Below, in pieces: positions 24,180-35,470 of a DNA stretch of 64,000 bases. Source of the DNA: Imbricaverruca yamaguchii (Eukaryota; Arthropoda; Thecostraca; Neoverrucidae). A model generated the notes under the pieces. That model was not told the DNA's origin, did not search any database, and was given only the letters and a program-made list of their open reading frames with translations. Numbering within the stretch: the first letter of the stretch is position 1; every line of letters begins with the position of its first letter. A program made the position numbers and the translations under genes. The DNA lies in contig JAOTOL010001545.1 in assembly GCA_034440575.1 (NCBI GenBank), forward strand, positions 124,001 to 188,000. Reading direction: 5' to 3'.

Positions 24180-25196
24180 AATAGATAGCCCAAGAGATAG
24201 CCCGTGCGCAACTCTCGAGTAACATTTCAACCCGGGACATGTCAGATTAAGCCTGAAGGTCAAAGGCTAGTTTAATCTTCAGAGTTCTCGCGTTTTGTGG
24301 CTAGGGCTTCAATTTGAATTATGTGGGTATCATTCGACGTGGCTTGTCGTACGGTATCAGAATGTTGAGATATCGAAATAATTCCAAAGGTGTCGAAGGT
24401 CCTGCGTGTGTACAATGATTGAGTGTAATGGGAGAGGGTTAAATCTATTTTTATTTACAGCCGTTGTGATAGCAGGCACTGGTGTCCTATATGACTAGGG
24501 CTTCACAAACAAATCCGTCATAGCCTGCTCCGACGGTGCTCTCATCGCTGGCTTCTAATTTACACTGCCACATTGCTGTTCTAGACATATCAAATACAAA
24601 ACATTTTCACATTGTCTGGTTTCTTTTTAGTGGTTCAACGGAAGTTGCCAAATTTGCAAGAGAAGCCACAAGTGAATGTGTACAATTGTATAACTAGTCA
24701 GAATTCATAACCGCGAGAGGACAATGTTGTAAGCAGAGTAGATCCGGGAATTTTCATGGGCACGCTTGTCTGGACGAGCCCAACTTCTTCGGAGCGGCGC
24801 CACTGTGAAAACACCTGAAGGGGTGCCTCTGGTTGCAAAACTCGAGGGGGCGGGATGCACTCGGTTCTTCCTGAAGGGGCGCCTTTCCTTCTAAGGGATG
24901 CCTTTTACTTTATGGGCGCGCCTCCGGCTGAAAAAAATTGAGCGGGTACACTGGAACTTTTTCAGAGGGAAGCCTTTTCCCGGCCTGAGGGACGCCACCT
25001 TTCACGTGGGGGTACGTGCCCTCAGTACACATCCTTCATCCATCCTGGTTGCCATTGCATCGAAATCCAATAATTTTATTTTTGTGTGGGGGGGGGAGGG
25101 GGGAGGGGAGGTGGCGCCAGGCCCCTCTATCTTCAAACTTACCGCGTCCCTGGCTTGCCCCTCCCCCATCTCGATTCCGTGGTTACACCCATGCTC
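24180..25196 (+). mobile_element. dispersed repeat R2 containing R1, copy A
   Basis: This ~1-kb segment recurs in inverse orientation at 28840-31795. Landmarks shared in order are CATTTCAACCCGGGACATGT (24223), CCTGAAGGTCAAAGG (24254), GCCACATTGCTGTTC (24568), AACCGCGAGAGGACAATGTT (24709), GATCCGGGAATT (24741), GCCGGAGGCGCG-type words, and the far end CGTGGTTACACCCATG (25178). The GATCC junction at about 24741 matches the isolated end of the R1 copies at 10040 and 41200. R1 is therefore probably nested in, or fused to, an older repeat. No coding frame was recognised. A G-rich run at 25087-25110 corresponds to a variable G tract in copy B. Confidence 0.75.
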
Positions 25197-25783
25197 GCCA
25201 TAGCATCCAAGGTATGACAGATTTAGCGTAAAGTTAGTACCTGCGTTTTCGGTGTGCATCGCCCTCGTCACAAGCTTCCACCTACCTTGTTTGGATTGCT
25301 ACGGTCAAGACCACAGCACACAGGAGACGACTAACATACATCAGTTGCCCATGGCAAATTTTCCATTTGTTTTGTCTCAAATCTTCTCCATCATTTTATA
25401 ACGAAGGGTGTAGGATAATGTGAAGAATGGCTACACCAACACGTAGGTCCTTCTGGTGGAATGGGCTGCCATCACATCCTCCAGATTTTCTTGCCGACAA
25501 ATGATCTGCCGGCAGTCGGCTATGTTTCAGATTGCTGGTGCGAGTCTCGCCGGCACATATCAGACTTGTCGCAGTAAGATGGCCGAACTGTATGGTAGTG
25601 TCCACGCCTACGCGGTGGTATGCTTGCTCCGGCATAGAGCTGTCTCATTTGCACAAATATTTCTCCATTTTCTGTGAAAATCAATTGACTAATATGTCAA
25701 AGATATAGTATTTGTACTTGTCAAGTGACACTTAGCCATAAATCCAAGCAATGTCGAAGAACGAACCAGTTTACTTCCGTATG

Positions 25784-25787
<4 letters not shown>
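25197..25787. other. no feature recognised
   Basis: Unique sequence; short frames only. Confidence 0.4.
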
Positions 25788-25837
<50 letters not shown>

Positions 25838-25838
25838 C
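25788..25838. repeat. (CA)n(TA)n microsatellite
   Basis: CA dinucleotides run from 25788 to about 25818, followed directly by TA dinucleotides to 25838. Such compound tracts are often seen at the end of retroelement remnants. Confidence 0.95.
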
Positions 25839-25860
25839 ATGCGTGTATGTATACAATAAG

Positions 25861-26115
25861 TGGCACAGTGAGAAAAAAAAAATCCACTAAAAAACACATC
25901 ACCAACGTTTCGGCCACAGGCCTTTTTCAGGGTGACACAATTGCAAAGTATAACAACTTTAGGCACACAATCATGCACTCGAATTCCTGTGTTCAAAACG
26001 TGACACGTATCGCAACCTCTCGTTGGGCTAACGAACGACATAGTGAGAAATACTGCGTCAAATGTCGAAGGGCACCAAACAATACACAAAACCATGGCTG
26101 ACATTCGAGAATGCC
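25861..26115 (-). mobile_element. probable Penelope-like element end with hammerhead-like motif
   Basis: On the minus strand 25901-25932 reads CCCTGAAAAAGGCCTGTGGC followed by CGAAACGTTGGT. Its layout is CUGA-nnn, a perfect GGCC/GGCC stem closed by a short loop, then GAAAC, as in hammerhead ribozyme cores, which are known from the terminal repeats of Penelope-like elements. The usual CUGAUGA is CUGAAAA here, so self-cleavage is unlikely. The microsatellite on its downstream side fits a retroelement end. A long minus-strand frame covers it but encodes nothing recognised. Limits are uncertain; only the motif itself is firm. Confidence 0.45.
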
Positions 26116-26140
26116 ACATCCAATATCATTCACATCGTCA

Positions 26141-26432
26141 TGTGAGTGAGTGAGTGAGTGAGTGAGTGAGTGAGTGAGTGAGTGAGTGAGTGAGTGAGTG
26201 AGTGAGTGAGTGAGTGAGTGAGTGAGTGAGTGAGTGAGTGAGTGAGTGGTGGGAGTGAGTGGTGGTGAGTGAGTGGTGAGTGGTGAGTGAGTGGGTGGGT
26301 GAGTGAGTGAGTGAGTGAGTGGTGAGTGAGTGAGTGAGTGAGTGAGTGAGTGAGTGAGTGAGTGAGTGAGGTGGAGTGAGTGGTGTGAGTGAGTGGTGAG
26401 TGTGTAGGTGTGTAGGTGTGTAGGTGTGTAGG
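26141..26432. repeat. (AGTG)n tetranucleotide microsatellite
   Basis: Almost pure GTGA repeats fill 26141-26247. Between 26248 and 26400 the array is broken by GGTG and GGGTG steps, and it ends in four TGTAGGTG-type units up to 26432. Confidence 0.97.
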
Positions 26433-27224
26433 TGTGGGACAAACTCTCTAGCCCTGGTCAGATTCCCAAGCAAGATGTAGCATCCGTTCGAAAGAGAGCA
26501 ACTTCCTGTATAATTCCACGTGCCAACCTAAAATTTGACTATGCAGCTGAAGAAGTCCTTTGAGGTTTTGGAGACTTTGGAGACCAAACAACACTGATGG
26601 GCGACCCTGCCCATTTGACTCCTTCAAAAGGATATAAACGATATCTATGAAAACGAATGCCACTTCGTCGAATTAAAACAATGTTACGTCTATAACGTCA
26701 TTTCGTCTCAATTCAGTCAGGGTATTGCAAGGAATTTCCCCCTCTCGTCAACAGCTTTAAATTGTCGCTGTATAATCGTACAGAAGGAAACATGAAGGCA
26801 ATCCTGGGTTCACTTCAAAACGATAGTTGTGTTCGGCACGGCAAGAGTTCGCATAATTTTGATTTCGTATGGAACCAGGGAAATACGAAGCACTGACGGG
26901 GTCTGCCTTCCATGCGCCACTTCTCCACCCATGCAGCGGGAATTTTTCTCCGTTTTATCAGGCTTAATCCGGTTTTATCCGGTTCGCCCGTTGGTGGACC
27001 CTCCCCCCTCCCGTATCAGCGACCATCAAGGCCTTGCGACCGGCCGGCAGCCGCGCCGAGGTGGATTGACCTTTCACGCTGCCGCCCCTCACCATGAGCA
27101 ATGCCGGTGGACTGCCACCTATCGTATCAGGAGAGCGATAGGGACGCAGGTGGACGGCTGAACGTCCCACGGCAAGCACGGCGTCGGGGCGCGCAGGCAC
27201 AGTCGGTGTGGCGATATTTGGTGG
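26433..27224. other. no feature recognised
   Basis: Unique sequence; a 110-codon plus frame (26829-27161) lacks recognisable features and overlaps minus-strand frames. Confidence 0.4.
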
Positions 27225-27605
27225 CGAGGTGAGGATATTTGGTGGCGCGGTGGGCATATTTATTGGCGAGGTCAGGATATTTGGTGGCGAGATGGGGATA
27301 TTTGGTGCAATGTGGGGATATTAGATGGCGAGGTGGGATGTTTAGTGGCGAGGTTGGAATATTTGGTGACGAAATGGGGATGTTTGGTTGCGAGGTGGTA
27401 TTCGATGGCGACAAGTTGATATTTGGTGGCGAGGTTGGGACATGTATTTATTGGCGAGGTTGTGGTATTTATTTATTGGCGAGGTCAGGATATCTGATGG
27501 CGAGATGGGTATATTTGGTTGACAGGTATGAATATTTGTTCGCGAAGTGGGGATACTTGGTGGCGAGGTAGAGATATTTTGTGGCCAGGTTGGGATATTT
27601 TGTGA
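27225..27605. repeat. degenerate ~23-bp minisatellite
   Basis: About 16 copies of GGCGAGGTGGGGATATTTGG-type units with frequent small indels. The spacing varies from about 20 to 35 bp. Confidence 0.9.
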
Positions 27606-27745
27606 TCTACCACACTTATGATGAATCGACCAGACCCAACCCAACTAAACCAAACCAACCCAGACCAGACCTGAACCGACTCGAACCGACACAACCCGAC
27701 TGCAACCAACGAAACGAAACCAAACCCGAGCAGATCCGATCAAAT
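27606..27745. repeat. ACCCAACC/GACCCGAC-rich simple sequence
   Basis: Low-complexity run of ACCCAACCAAACC- and CCGACTCGAACCGAC-type words with a 5-bp drift and no exact unit. Confidence 0.75.
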
Positions 27746-28839
27746 ACGACACAAGGTGAAGAAGTGCACAGCCTGTCATCTGCAAATCTCAGACACTATC
27801 TGGCTGTCACATGTTGAAACGCTTGCTGTCACAGCCAGCTTGAAATAGCCTTATCTTCTGTCTTCATGTAGTGGGAAACACAATTATCTTTTTCTGTTCC
27901 GGCGGATGGATATTCAGTCGGCTGGGTTTTGTGTTACTGTAGTCCATTAGTGCGACAGCTACTGGAGTGCAGGGACAGCATCATGGTACAGCCTGTCGGT
28001 CAAGCGTGGTGTAAGCTTTGATGAACCACGTACATAACCACCGCTTACCGTATACGCCTGACACACTCAGATTACTATTACAGTTATTCCATTTCCCAGT
28101 GACATGCAATGCACAAGAATTAGAGCCACCGACAGTCAACAGCATTGCAAAACCATAATTACAGCAAACATGTCTGGTGCATGGAACCATCGGACAGATG
28201 CAGTGGGGCAACACAAACACTGATGAGCGTGTTGGAAAATTGAGGTAATCACGCTTGATCTGATTTCTTGTCAACAACTACAGTAATAACAGTGATTAAA
28301 TGTTGAGCCAAGGTGCCAATTATGCAAGGTGCTGCACTTGATAACATGCAGCATACATAAGCCACAGAACACCGAGCGGCATACCTAAATCAGTACGCGG
28401 CTGGAAAGAAGTTATTTACCACACCATACGTTTTAGAAACTTGTCACTGTTTACCGCCCAACGTTTTTAATATTCAGTATAAGGCACTATGGTATGCTGA
28501 AATAAGAAATTTTCGAGTGATTCTGTCAGTTGTCACCATGTCATGTTGGTTCCTTCATGGTTGTTGGTCACATTATGGAAGCTATCCGTATCTTTTCTTT
28601 GAACTTTCTAGTTTACAACCTTGTCTGCAACCATGCTTACGACCTTGCACTCTCTCCCTGCCATGGACAGCCTTTAACTATAATCTGCAACACTTACAAG
28701 AAGGAAATGCTTCGAGCATTAACAATCGAGCATTAACAAACAATGTCACACATGGAGCAGCAGTCAACAAGCTTTGATATCTACTACGCAAACAGCCAAC
28801 TTCATTGCTGTTACGCAAACAGCCAAATTCATGCATACT
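27746..28839. other. no feature recognised
   Basis: Unique sequence. A 98-codon minus frame (27981-28277) is Cys-containing but unrecognised. A short direct repeat of TACGCAAACAGCCAA lies at 28786 and 28812. Confidence 0.4.
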
Positions 28840-31795
28840 CCGTGGTTACACCTATGGGTGTAGCCACGGTTTCGAAATGGGGGGGGGGGGGACAAACCAG
28901 GAATGCGGTAAGTTTGAAGACGATAGCGCTCTATCCTCCTCAAACTATGTTGCTCGCATACCCCCCCCCCCCACACACACACACATACAAAATATCCTTG
29001 CATTTCAGCCATTCAATTTTTAATGGCTGTTTTACGATTTACAATTGTAGAAATAATATTTTGGGACTAAAGGTTCCACCAAAATTAGTAAGTTTCACTC
29101 ATTGTCACTACCTACGAACATTTAGCTATATGTCGTATATGTTTGACCCGGTTTCACAATCACCATAGAGCAATGATGTAAGTACGTTAAACATTGCCCT
29201 CTTGTAGCAGAGCAAATATAAAACATTGGACGATGGATTTATTGAAGTAAATATGGTCATACAATAACTTTTCCATGTTTTCCAGTTTAACGGGGACACA
29301 TTTCGATGCCATGACAACCATTGTAGATAAAGAGTGTGGCACTGAAGGCATATCCCCCCCCAACCACATACATGGAAGAAGGTGTCCCTCCAGTCGGGAA
29401 AAGGCGTCCCTCTGAAAACGTTCCAGTGTATCCGCTCGAATTTGTCAGCCAGAGGCGAAGAGCACCCCTTAAAAAGAAAAAAACTCCCCTTGGAAGGAAA
29501 GGCGCCCCTTCGGGAAGGACCGAGTGCAATACGTCCGCGGAGTCCATCCGTGAAGAGTTCGACAATTATATTCAGCAGAAATCGACGACCACTTCGATTT
29601 CGCCCAAACACGGTGAGACGTTAGACCCAAAGGTCCCTGACCCGCTGTGCAGACGCATTTCATGGTGCATCGAATGGTTTGACCTCCAGATGTCAGCATA
29701 GGTCAACCATCCAATAATGCCAGAATATCAAACTGATAGAGTCCATTCGATCCGAACGACATTCTGATTCTGAAACTGCTCTCACTAATCCTGTAGCACA
29801 AACGCTTGATGTGCTACGACCAATTGTGCAATTTTGTTCCCCGCAGCATTGCTTCACACACATTCCCATGCATTATTCATATTCCCATTCCGGGAATGCG
29901 TATGAAATACACATAGTTGTAGCGCCAATAACCTGGGAAGTCCAATGCCAGCATTGTAATCATTGACGTCCTTAATTCCGGAGATATATCAAAATATGTT
30001 CCGATAAAATCAGTTTTGGGTCCAATGGTAAATTTCCTATAGCATTTAGCATGGGACTATGTGGGGTTGGAAATCGCGACCACTTCGATTTTTCTTAAAA
30101 TCGATTTCTAGTCTTTCCAGTCCCCAGATCCCCTTCGAATTACAGTCCCGCAGGTTCCATGCTAAACCCTATCGGAAATAAGCCATTGGGTCAAAAACTG
30201 ATTCTACCGGAACATATTTTGATATATCTCTGGAACTAATTAGGCATCAATGAGTATAATGCCACCATTGGACTGCCCACGTTATTCGCGTTCCAACTGT
30301 GTGTCTTTTATGCAATTTCATCGTGTGAACGGCTTGACTTGACATGACCTCTGACCTGGCAAGGTCGCATGGCTGCTTGACCGTTTAAATTTCGCTTCAG
30401 ATTTGAAACGTTATTGATTTTTTTTTGCATTACGACTTGAGCGTGTCAACTAATGACAATCGCATGCTCCATCCTCACATATAGGTCAAGGTCGAGTATC
30501 GAACTGGATCTCGTTGACCTCTGAAGGTCACATCTTTCGATGCCCAGGGAAACGGCGTGAGTTATCGCCATGTTTTGCTATTACATACGTTTGTGGCGAT
30601 GCAAAAAGAATGGGTCGCGATTTCCAGTCCGCAGGTTCACATGTTAAACCGTATAGGAAGTAAGCCATTGCGTCCAACACTGATTTTATTGGAACATACT
30701 TTGATAGATCTTCAGAATTAATTTGACGTCAATGATTCTAATGCCACCGTTGGACTGCCCACGTCATTGGCGTTATAACTATGTGTTTTTCATAAACGTT
30801 CCCCGAATGTGAATGTGAATAATATAATTACATAATCCGTCATAACTCATTAACCCGTTTGTGGTACGGGATACGTGAGAGCAGTTTCAGAATCAGCGAC
30901 TCGTTGCGAATCGAATGGTATATATAAATTTGATATTCGTGCATTATTGGATGGTTGACCTATGTTGACCTCTGTATGCCAAACCATTCAATGCACCGTG
31001 AAATGCGTCTGCATAGTAGGCCAGGGACCTTGGGGCTAACATCTCACCGATTTTGGGCGAAATCGAAGGGGTCGTCGATTTCTGCTGAATATGAATGTCG
31101 ATCGAACTCCTGCTAACTTCACGGACGTGGGTGCAATCCTGTCTATTTTCTTTCACCCAGAGGCTTACAGGCGCTTTCACGGTGGCGCCACTCCAAATAA
31201 ATTGCGCCCCTCCAGACAAGTGCCCCCATGACAATTCCTAGATCCACTCCAGATTACAACATTGCCCTCTCGCGGTTGTGAACTCCGGCTGGTTATAAAA
31301 TCGTGGGAATTCACGGGTGGCTTCTCTTAAAATTTTTACAACTTCCATTCAACCGAGGAAAGCGAACAATTTGAAAAAGGTGTATTTTATATGCCCGGAA
31401 CAGCAATGTGGCAATGTAAATTAAAAGCCATCGATGAGAGCGCCGTCCGAGAAGGTTATGACGGATTCCTTGGAGGAGCTCCTTTTCATATAGGATATGA
31501 ATGCCTACTATCATAACGGCTGCAAGGAATAATTGATTTCATCCTCCAATTCCTATTCCACTCAAACATTGTACATATACCGGACCTTCGACATTTTCGA
31601 AATTGTTTGGAATACTCGGTATTCTGATTCCTTCTGGCAAGTCACGCCGAATGACACCCACATAATGCAAACTGAAGCCACACCGACGAAATGCGAGGAC
31701 TCTGAAATATTATAGCTAACCTTTGACCTTCAGGCTTGACCTGACATGTCCCGGGTTGAAATGTTGCTCAAGGGTTGCCTCGGGCTACCTCTTGA
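28840..31795 (-). mobile_element. dispersed repeat R2/R1, copy B, interrupted
   Basis: Read on the minus strand this is the counterpart of 24180-25196, in the same order: CCCGGGACATGTCAGG at about 31752, CCTGAAGGTCAAAGG, GCCACATTGCTGTTCC, ACCGCGAGAGGGCAATGTTG, GATCTAGGAATTGTCATGGG (31234-31215), GGCGCCACCGTGAAAGCGCC, then after an insertion GGCGCCCCTTCGGGAAGGAC (29500-29519) and the far end near 28840. Two insertions split it: the foldback at 29531-31130 and about 280 bp at roughly 29005-29290. The end forms a 13-bp inverted repeat with one mismatch at 28840-28869. No coding frame was recognised. Confidence 0.75.
29531..31130. mobile_element. 1.6-kb foldback-type element with long inverted repeats, 7-bp TSD
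   Basis: The outer ends are ACGTCCG (29531) and CGGACGT (31122-31128). The left arm, about 29531-30060, matches the right arm, about 30640-31130, in inverse orientation. Shared strings include ATATTCAGCAGAAATCGACG, CAGACGCATTTCA, TAGGTCAACCATCCAATAAT, GATTCTGAAACTGCTCTCAC, ACACATAGTT and AATCATTGACGTC. A third, partial copy of the inner arm lies at about 30130-30320 in right-arm orientation. The heptamer GTGCAAT flanks the element exactly (29524-29530 and 31131-31137) and is single in the uninterrupted copy A (as ATGCACTCGG context). No transposase frame was found, so it is non-autonomous. The class is unknown. Confidence 0.8.
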
Positions 31796-32164
31796 TACCA
31801 AGTACTCGATAGCTTTTGGAGAAAACGAAGAAACGTGGGCGATCAAATTATCCGCCGCCAAGTGAAGTCCTGGCCTCTGACCCCTCCCTCGTGAGCACTT
31901 CCGGCGGAATCAATACAATCTGAACGATCTGGATGGATAAGGGCAAAAACAATCATGTTTACGCAGAACCTATTAGGTTTCCCACTGCTGCGATGCGACA
32001 CGGGTAGAGCGCGTCGTGATTTGAAACATCACTAATTGTGATGCTTGGCGGCTCGGAGTAATGGCTTTCAGCTCGCCATCGCCGAACTAGTGCTTCAGCC
32101 AGTGCCCAAAAGGTGGCGGGTCCGTCGGCGGCTAGAGCGCCGATCGCGGCTGCTCGGTCGATGC
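31796..32164. other. no feature recognised
   Basis: Unique sequence with GC-rich end; a 94-codon minus frame is unrecognised. Confidence 0.4.
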
Positions 32165-32450
32165 TGGCTGATCGACCCTGACCCTGACATCTCACCCTGA
32201 CCCTACTGCAGTCGATGCGCCCTTGAAACCCACATATAAACATACATTGACCCTGGCCCTTGTTCCTGGCACCAGACCCTGGCCTTGACTTCAGACCCTA
32301 ACCTGCTGAACCATGACCCTGATGTTGATCGCCAGAGCCATGACCCTAATCCTGACCCTGATCATCACCCTGGTGTTGATCCCTGGAGCCATGGCCCTGA
32401 CCCTGACCCTGAACATGACCCTTACCATGAGCATGACCCTAGACCCTGGC
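32165..32450. repeat. TGACCC hexamer-rich degenerate repeat
   Basis: Many TGACCC and CCTGAC words in a 6-bp rhythm with inserts such as ATGTTGATCGCCAGAGCC. It is not a canonical telomere repeat. Confidence 0.85.
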
Positions 32451-32515
32451 CGTGGAGCGTGTCGGCTCTGGAGTCTGGCCAGTGGCTGCTGTGAGGAGCG
32501 AACCTCGCCTCCGCT
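32451..32515. other. short spacer leading into the 51-bp array
   Basis: GC-rich non-repetitive spacer; the last bases already resemble the array unit. Confidence 0.5.
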
Positions 32516-35470
32516 CCTGTGCCGCTGACTCGCCAGGCTGGCTTACAGCAGGACCTCGCCGCCCCTCCTGTGCCGCTGACTCGTCAGGCTGGCTTACAGC
32601 AGGACCTCGCCCGCCCCTCCTGTGCCGCTGACACGTCAGGCTGGCTTACAGCGGGACCTCGCCGCCCCTCCTGTGCCGCTGACACGTCAGGCTGGCTTAC
32701 AGCGGGACCTCGCCGCCCCTCCTGTGCGCTGACACGTCAGGCTGGCTTACAGCGGGACCTCCGCCCCTCCTGTGCCGCTGACACGTCAGGCTGGCTTACA
32801 GCAGGACCTCGCCGCCCCTCCTGTGCCGCTGACACGTCAGGCTGGCTTACAGCGGGACCCCCGCCCCTCCTGTGCGCTGACACGTCAGGCTGGCTTTCAG
32901 CAGGACCTCGCCGCCCCTCCTGTGCCGCTGACTCGTCAGGCTGGCTTACAGCGGGACCTCGCCGCCCCTCCTGTGCCGCTGACACGTCAGGCTGGCTTAC
33001 AGCAGGACCTCGCCGCCCCTCCTGTGCCGCTGACACGTCAGGCTGGCTTACAGCGGGACCTCGCCGCCCCTCCTGTGCCGCTGACACGTCAGGCTGGCTT
33101 ACAGCGGGACCTCGCCGCCCCTCCTGTGCCGCTGACACGTCAGGCTGGCTTACAGCGGGACCCCGCCGCCCCTCCTGTGCCACTGACGCCAGACTGGCTT
33201 ACAGCAGGACCTCGCCGCCCCTCCTGTGCCGCTGACACGTCAGGCTGGCTTACAGCGGGACCCCGCCCCTCCTGTGCCGCTGACACGTCAGGCTGGCTTA
33301 CAGCGGGACCTGCCGCCCCTCCTGTGCCGCTGACACGTCAGGCTGGCTTACAGCGGGACCTCGCCGCCCCTCCTGTGCCGCTGACGTCAGGCTGGCTTAC
33401 AGCGGGACCTCGCCGCCCCTCCTGTGCCGCTGACACGTCAGGCTGGCTTACAGCGGGACCTCGCCGCCCCTCCTGTGCCGCTGACACGTCAGGCTGGCTT
33501 ACAGCGGGACCTCGCCGCCCCTCCTGTGCCGCTGACACGTCAGGCTGGCTTACAGCGGGACCTCGCCGCCCCTCCTGTGCCGCTGACACGTCAGGCTGGC
33601 TTACAGCAGGACCTCGCCGCCCCTCCTGTGCCGCTGACACGTCAGGCTGGCTTACAGCAGGACCTCGCCGCCCCTCCTGTGCCGCTGACACGTCAGGCTG
33701 GCTTACAGCGGGACCTCGCCGCCCCTCCTGTGCCGCTGACACGTCAGGCTGGCTTACAGCGGGACCTCGCCGCCCCTCCTGTGCCGCTGACACGTCAGGC
33801 TGGCTTACAGCGGGACCTCGCCGCCCCTCCTGTGCCGCTGACACGCCAGGCTGGCTTACAGCAGGACCTCGCCGCCCCTCCTGTGCCGCTGACACGTCAG
33901 GCTGGCTTACAGCGGGACCTCGCCGCCCCTCCTGTGCCGCTGACACGTCAGGCTGGCTTACAGCAGGACCTCGCCGCCCCTCCTGTGCCGCTGACACGTC
34001 AGGCTGGCTTACAGCGGGACCTCGCCGCCCCTCCTGTGCCGCTGACACGCCAGGCTGGCTTACAGCGGGACCTCGCCGCCCCTCCTGTGCCGCTGACACG
34101 TCAGGCTGGCTTACAGCGGGACCTCGCCGCCCCTCCTGTGCCGCTGACACGTCAGGCTGGCTTACAGCGGGACCTCGCCGCCCCTCCTGTGCCGCTGACA
34201 CGTCAGGCTGGCTTACAGCAGGACCTCGCCGCCCCTCCTGTGCCGCTGACACGCCAGGCTGGCTTACAGCAGGACCTCGCCGCCCCTCCTGTGCCGCTGA
34301 CACGTCAGGCTGGCTTACATCGGGACCTCGCCGCCCCTCCTGTGCCGCTGACACGTCAGGCTGGCTTACAGCGGGACCTCGCCGCCCCTCCTGTGCCGCT
34401 GACACGTCAGGCTGGCTTACAGCGGGACCTCGCCGCCCCTCCTGTGCCGCTGACACGTCAGGCTGGCTTACAGGAGGACCTCGCCGCCCCTCCTGTGCCG
34501 CTGACACGTCAGGCTGGCTTACAGCGGGACCCGCCGCCCCTCCTGTGCCGCTGACACGTCAGGCTGGCTTACAGCGGGACCTCGCCGCCCCTCCTGTGCC
34601 GCTGACACGTCAGGCTGGCTTACAGCGGGACCTCGCCGCCCCTCCTGTGCCGCTGACACGTCAGGCTGGCTTCAGGGGACCTCGCCGCCCTCCTGTGCCG
34701 TTGCCGTCAGGCTGGCTTACAGCAGGACCTCGCCGCCCCTCCTGTGCCGCTGACACGTCAGGCTGGCTTACAGCGGGACCTCGCCGCCCCTCCTGTGCCG
34801 CTGACTCGTCAGGCTGGCTTACAGCAGGACCTCGCCGCCCCTCCTGTGCCGCTGACTCGTCAGGCTGGCTTACAGCGGGACCTCCGCCCCCTCCTGTGCC
34901 GCTGACACGTCAGGCTGGCTTACAGCGGGACCTCGCCGCCCCTCCTGTGCCGCTGACACGTCAGGCTGGCTTACAGCGGGACCTCGCCGCCCCTCCTGTG
35001 CCGCTGACTCGTCAGGCTGGCTTACAGCGGGACCTCGCCGCCCCTCCTGTGCCCCAGGCTGGCTTACAGCAGGACCTCGCCGCCCCTCCTGTGCCGCTGA
35101 CTCGTCAGGCTGGCTTACAGCAGGACCTCGCCGCCCCTCCTGTGCCGCTGACTCGTCAGGCTGGCTTACAGCAGGACCTCGCCGCCCCTCCTGTGCCGCT
35201 GACACGTCAGGCTGGCTTACAGCAGGACCTCGCCGCCCCTCCTGTGCCGCTGACACGTCAGGCTGGCTTACAGCAGGACCTCGCCGCCCCTCCTGTGCCG
35301 CTGACACGTCAGGCTGGCTTACAGCGGGACCTCGCCCCCCTCCTGTGCCGCTGACACGTCAGGCTGGCTTACAGCGGGACCTCGCCTCCCCTCCTGTGCC
35401 GCTGACTCGTCAGGCTGGCTTACAGCAGGACCTCGCCGCCCCTCCTGTGCCGCTGACACGCCAGGCTGAG
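32516..35470. repeat. 3-kb minisatellite of a 51-bp unit, about 58 copies
   Basis: The unit consists of GCTGGCTTACAGCGGGACCT, CGCCGCCCCTCCTGTGCCGC and TGACACGTCAG. From about 33410 to 34520 some 22 copies keep exactly 51 bp with few substitutions (GCGGGAC or GCAGGAC; ACACGTC or ACACGCC). The flanks (32516-33400 and 34530-35340) carry many 1-6 bp deletions and the ACTCGTC variant. The unit is 17 codons and lacks stops in most frames, which produces an 860-codon plus frame and long minus frames. Indels shift the plus frame between two peptide repeats (PLTRQAGLQRDLAAPPV and CAADTSGWLTAGPRRPS). No single frame is protected, so coding is unlikely. Confidence 0.97.

Noticed and set aside
28203..28235. 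Second hammerhead motif: CTGATGAG followed by GGAAAA
   Set aside because: The bases between the two boxes do not form a stem, and GAAA is not placed at the right distance with a partner stem.
32165..32450. Interstitial telomere repeat
   Set aside because: The hexamer is TGACCC with frequent inserts, not TTAGGG or a known variant.
32772..35354. 860-codon open frame over the 51-bp array as a giant repeat protein
   Set aside because: The unit is a multiple of three and free of stops in several frames. Indels switch the frame between unrelated peptide repeats without ending it, and minus-strand frames are equally long, so no frame is protected.
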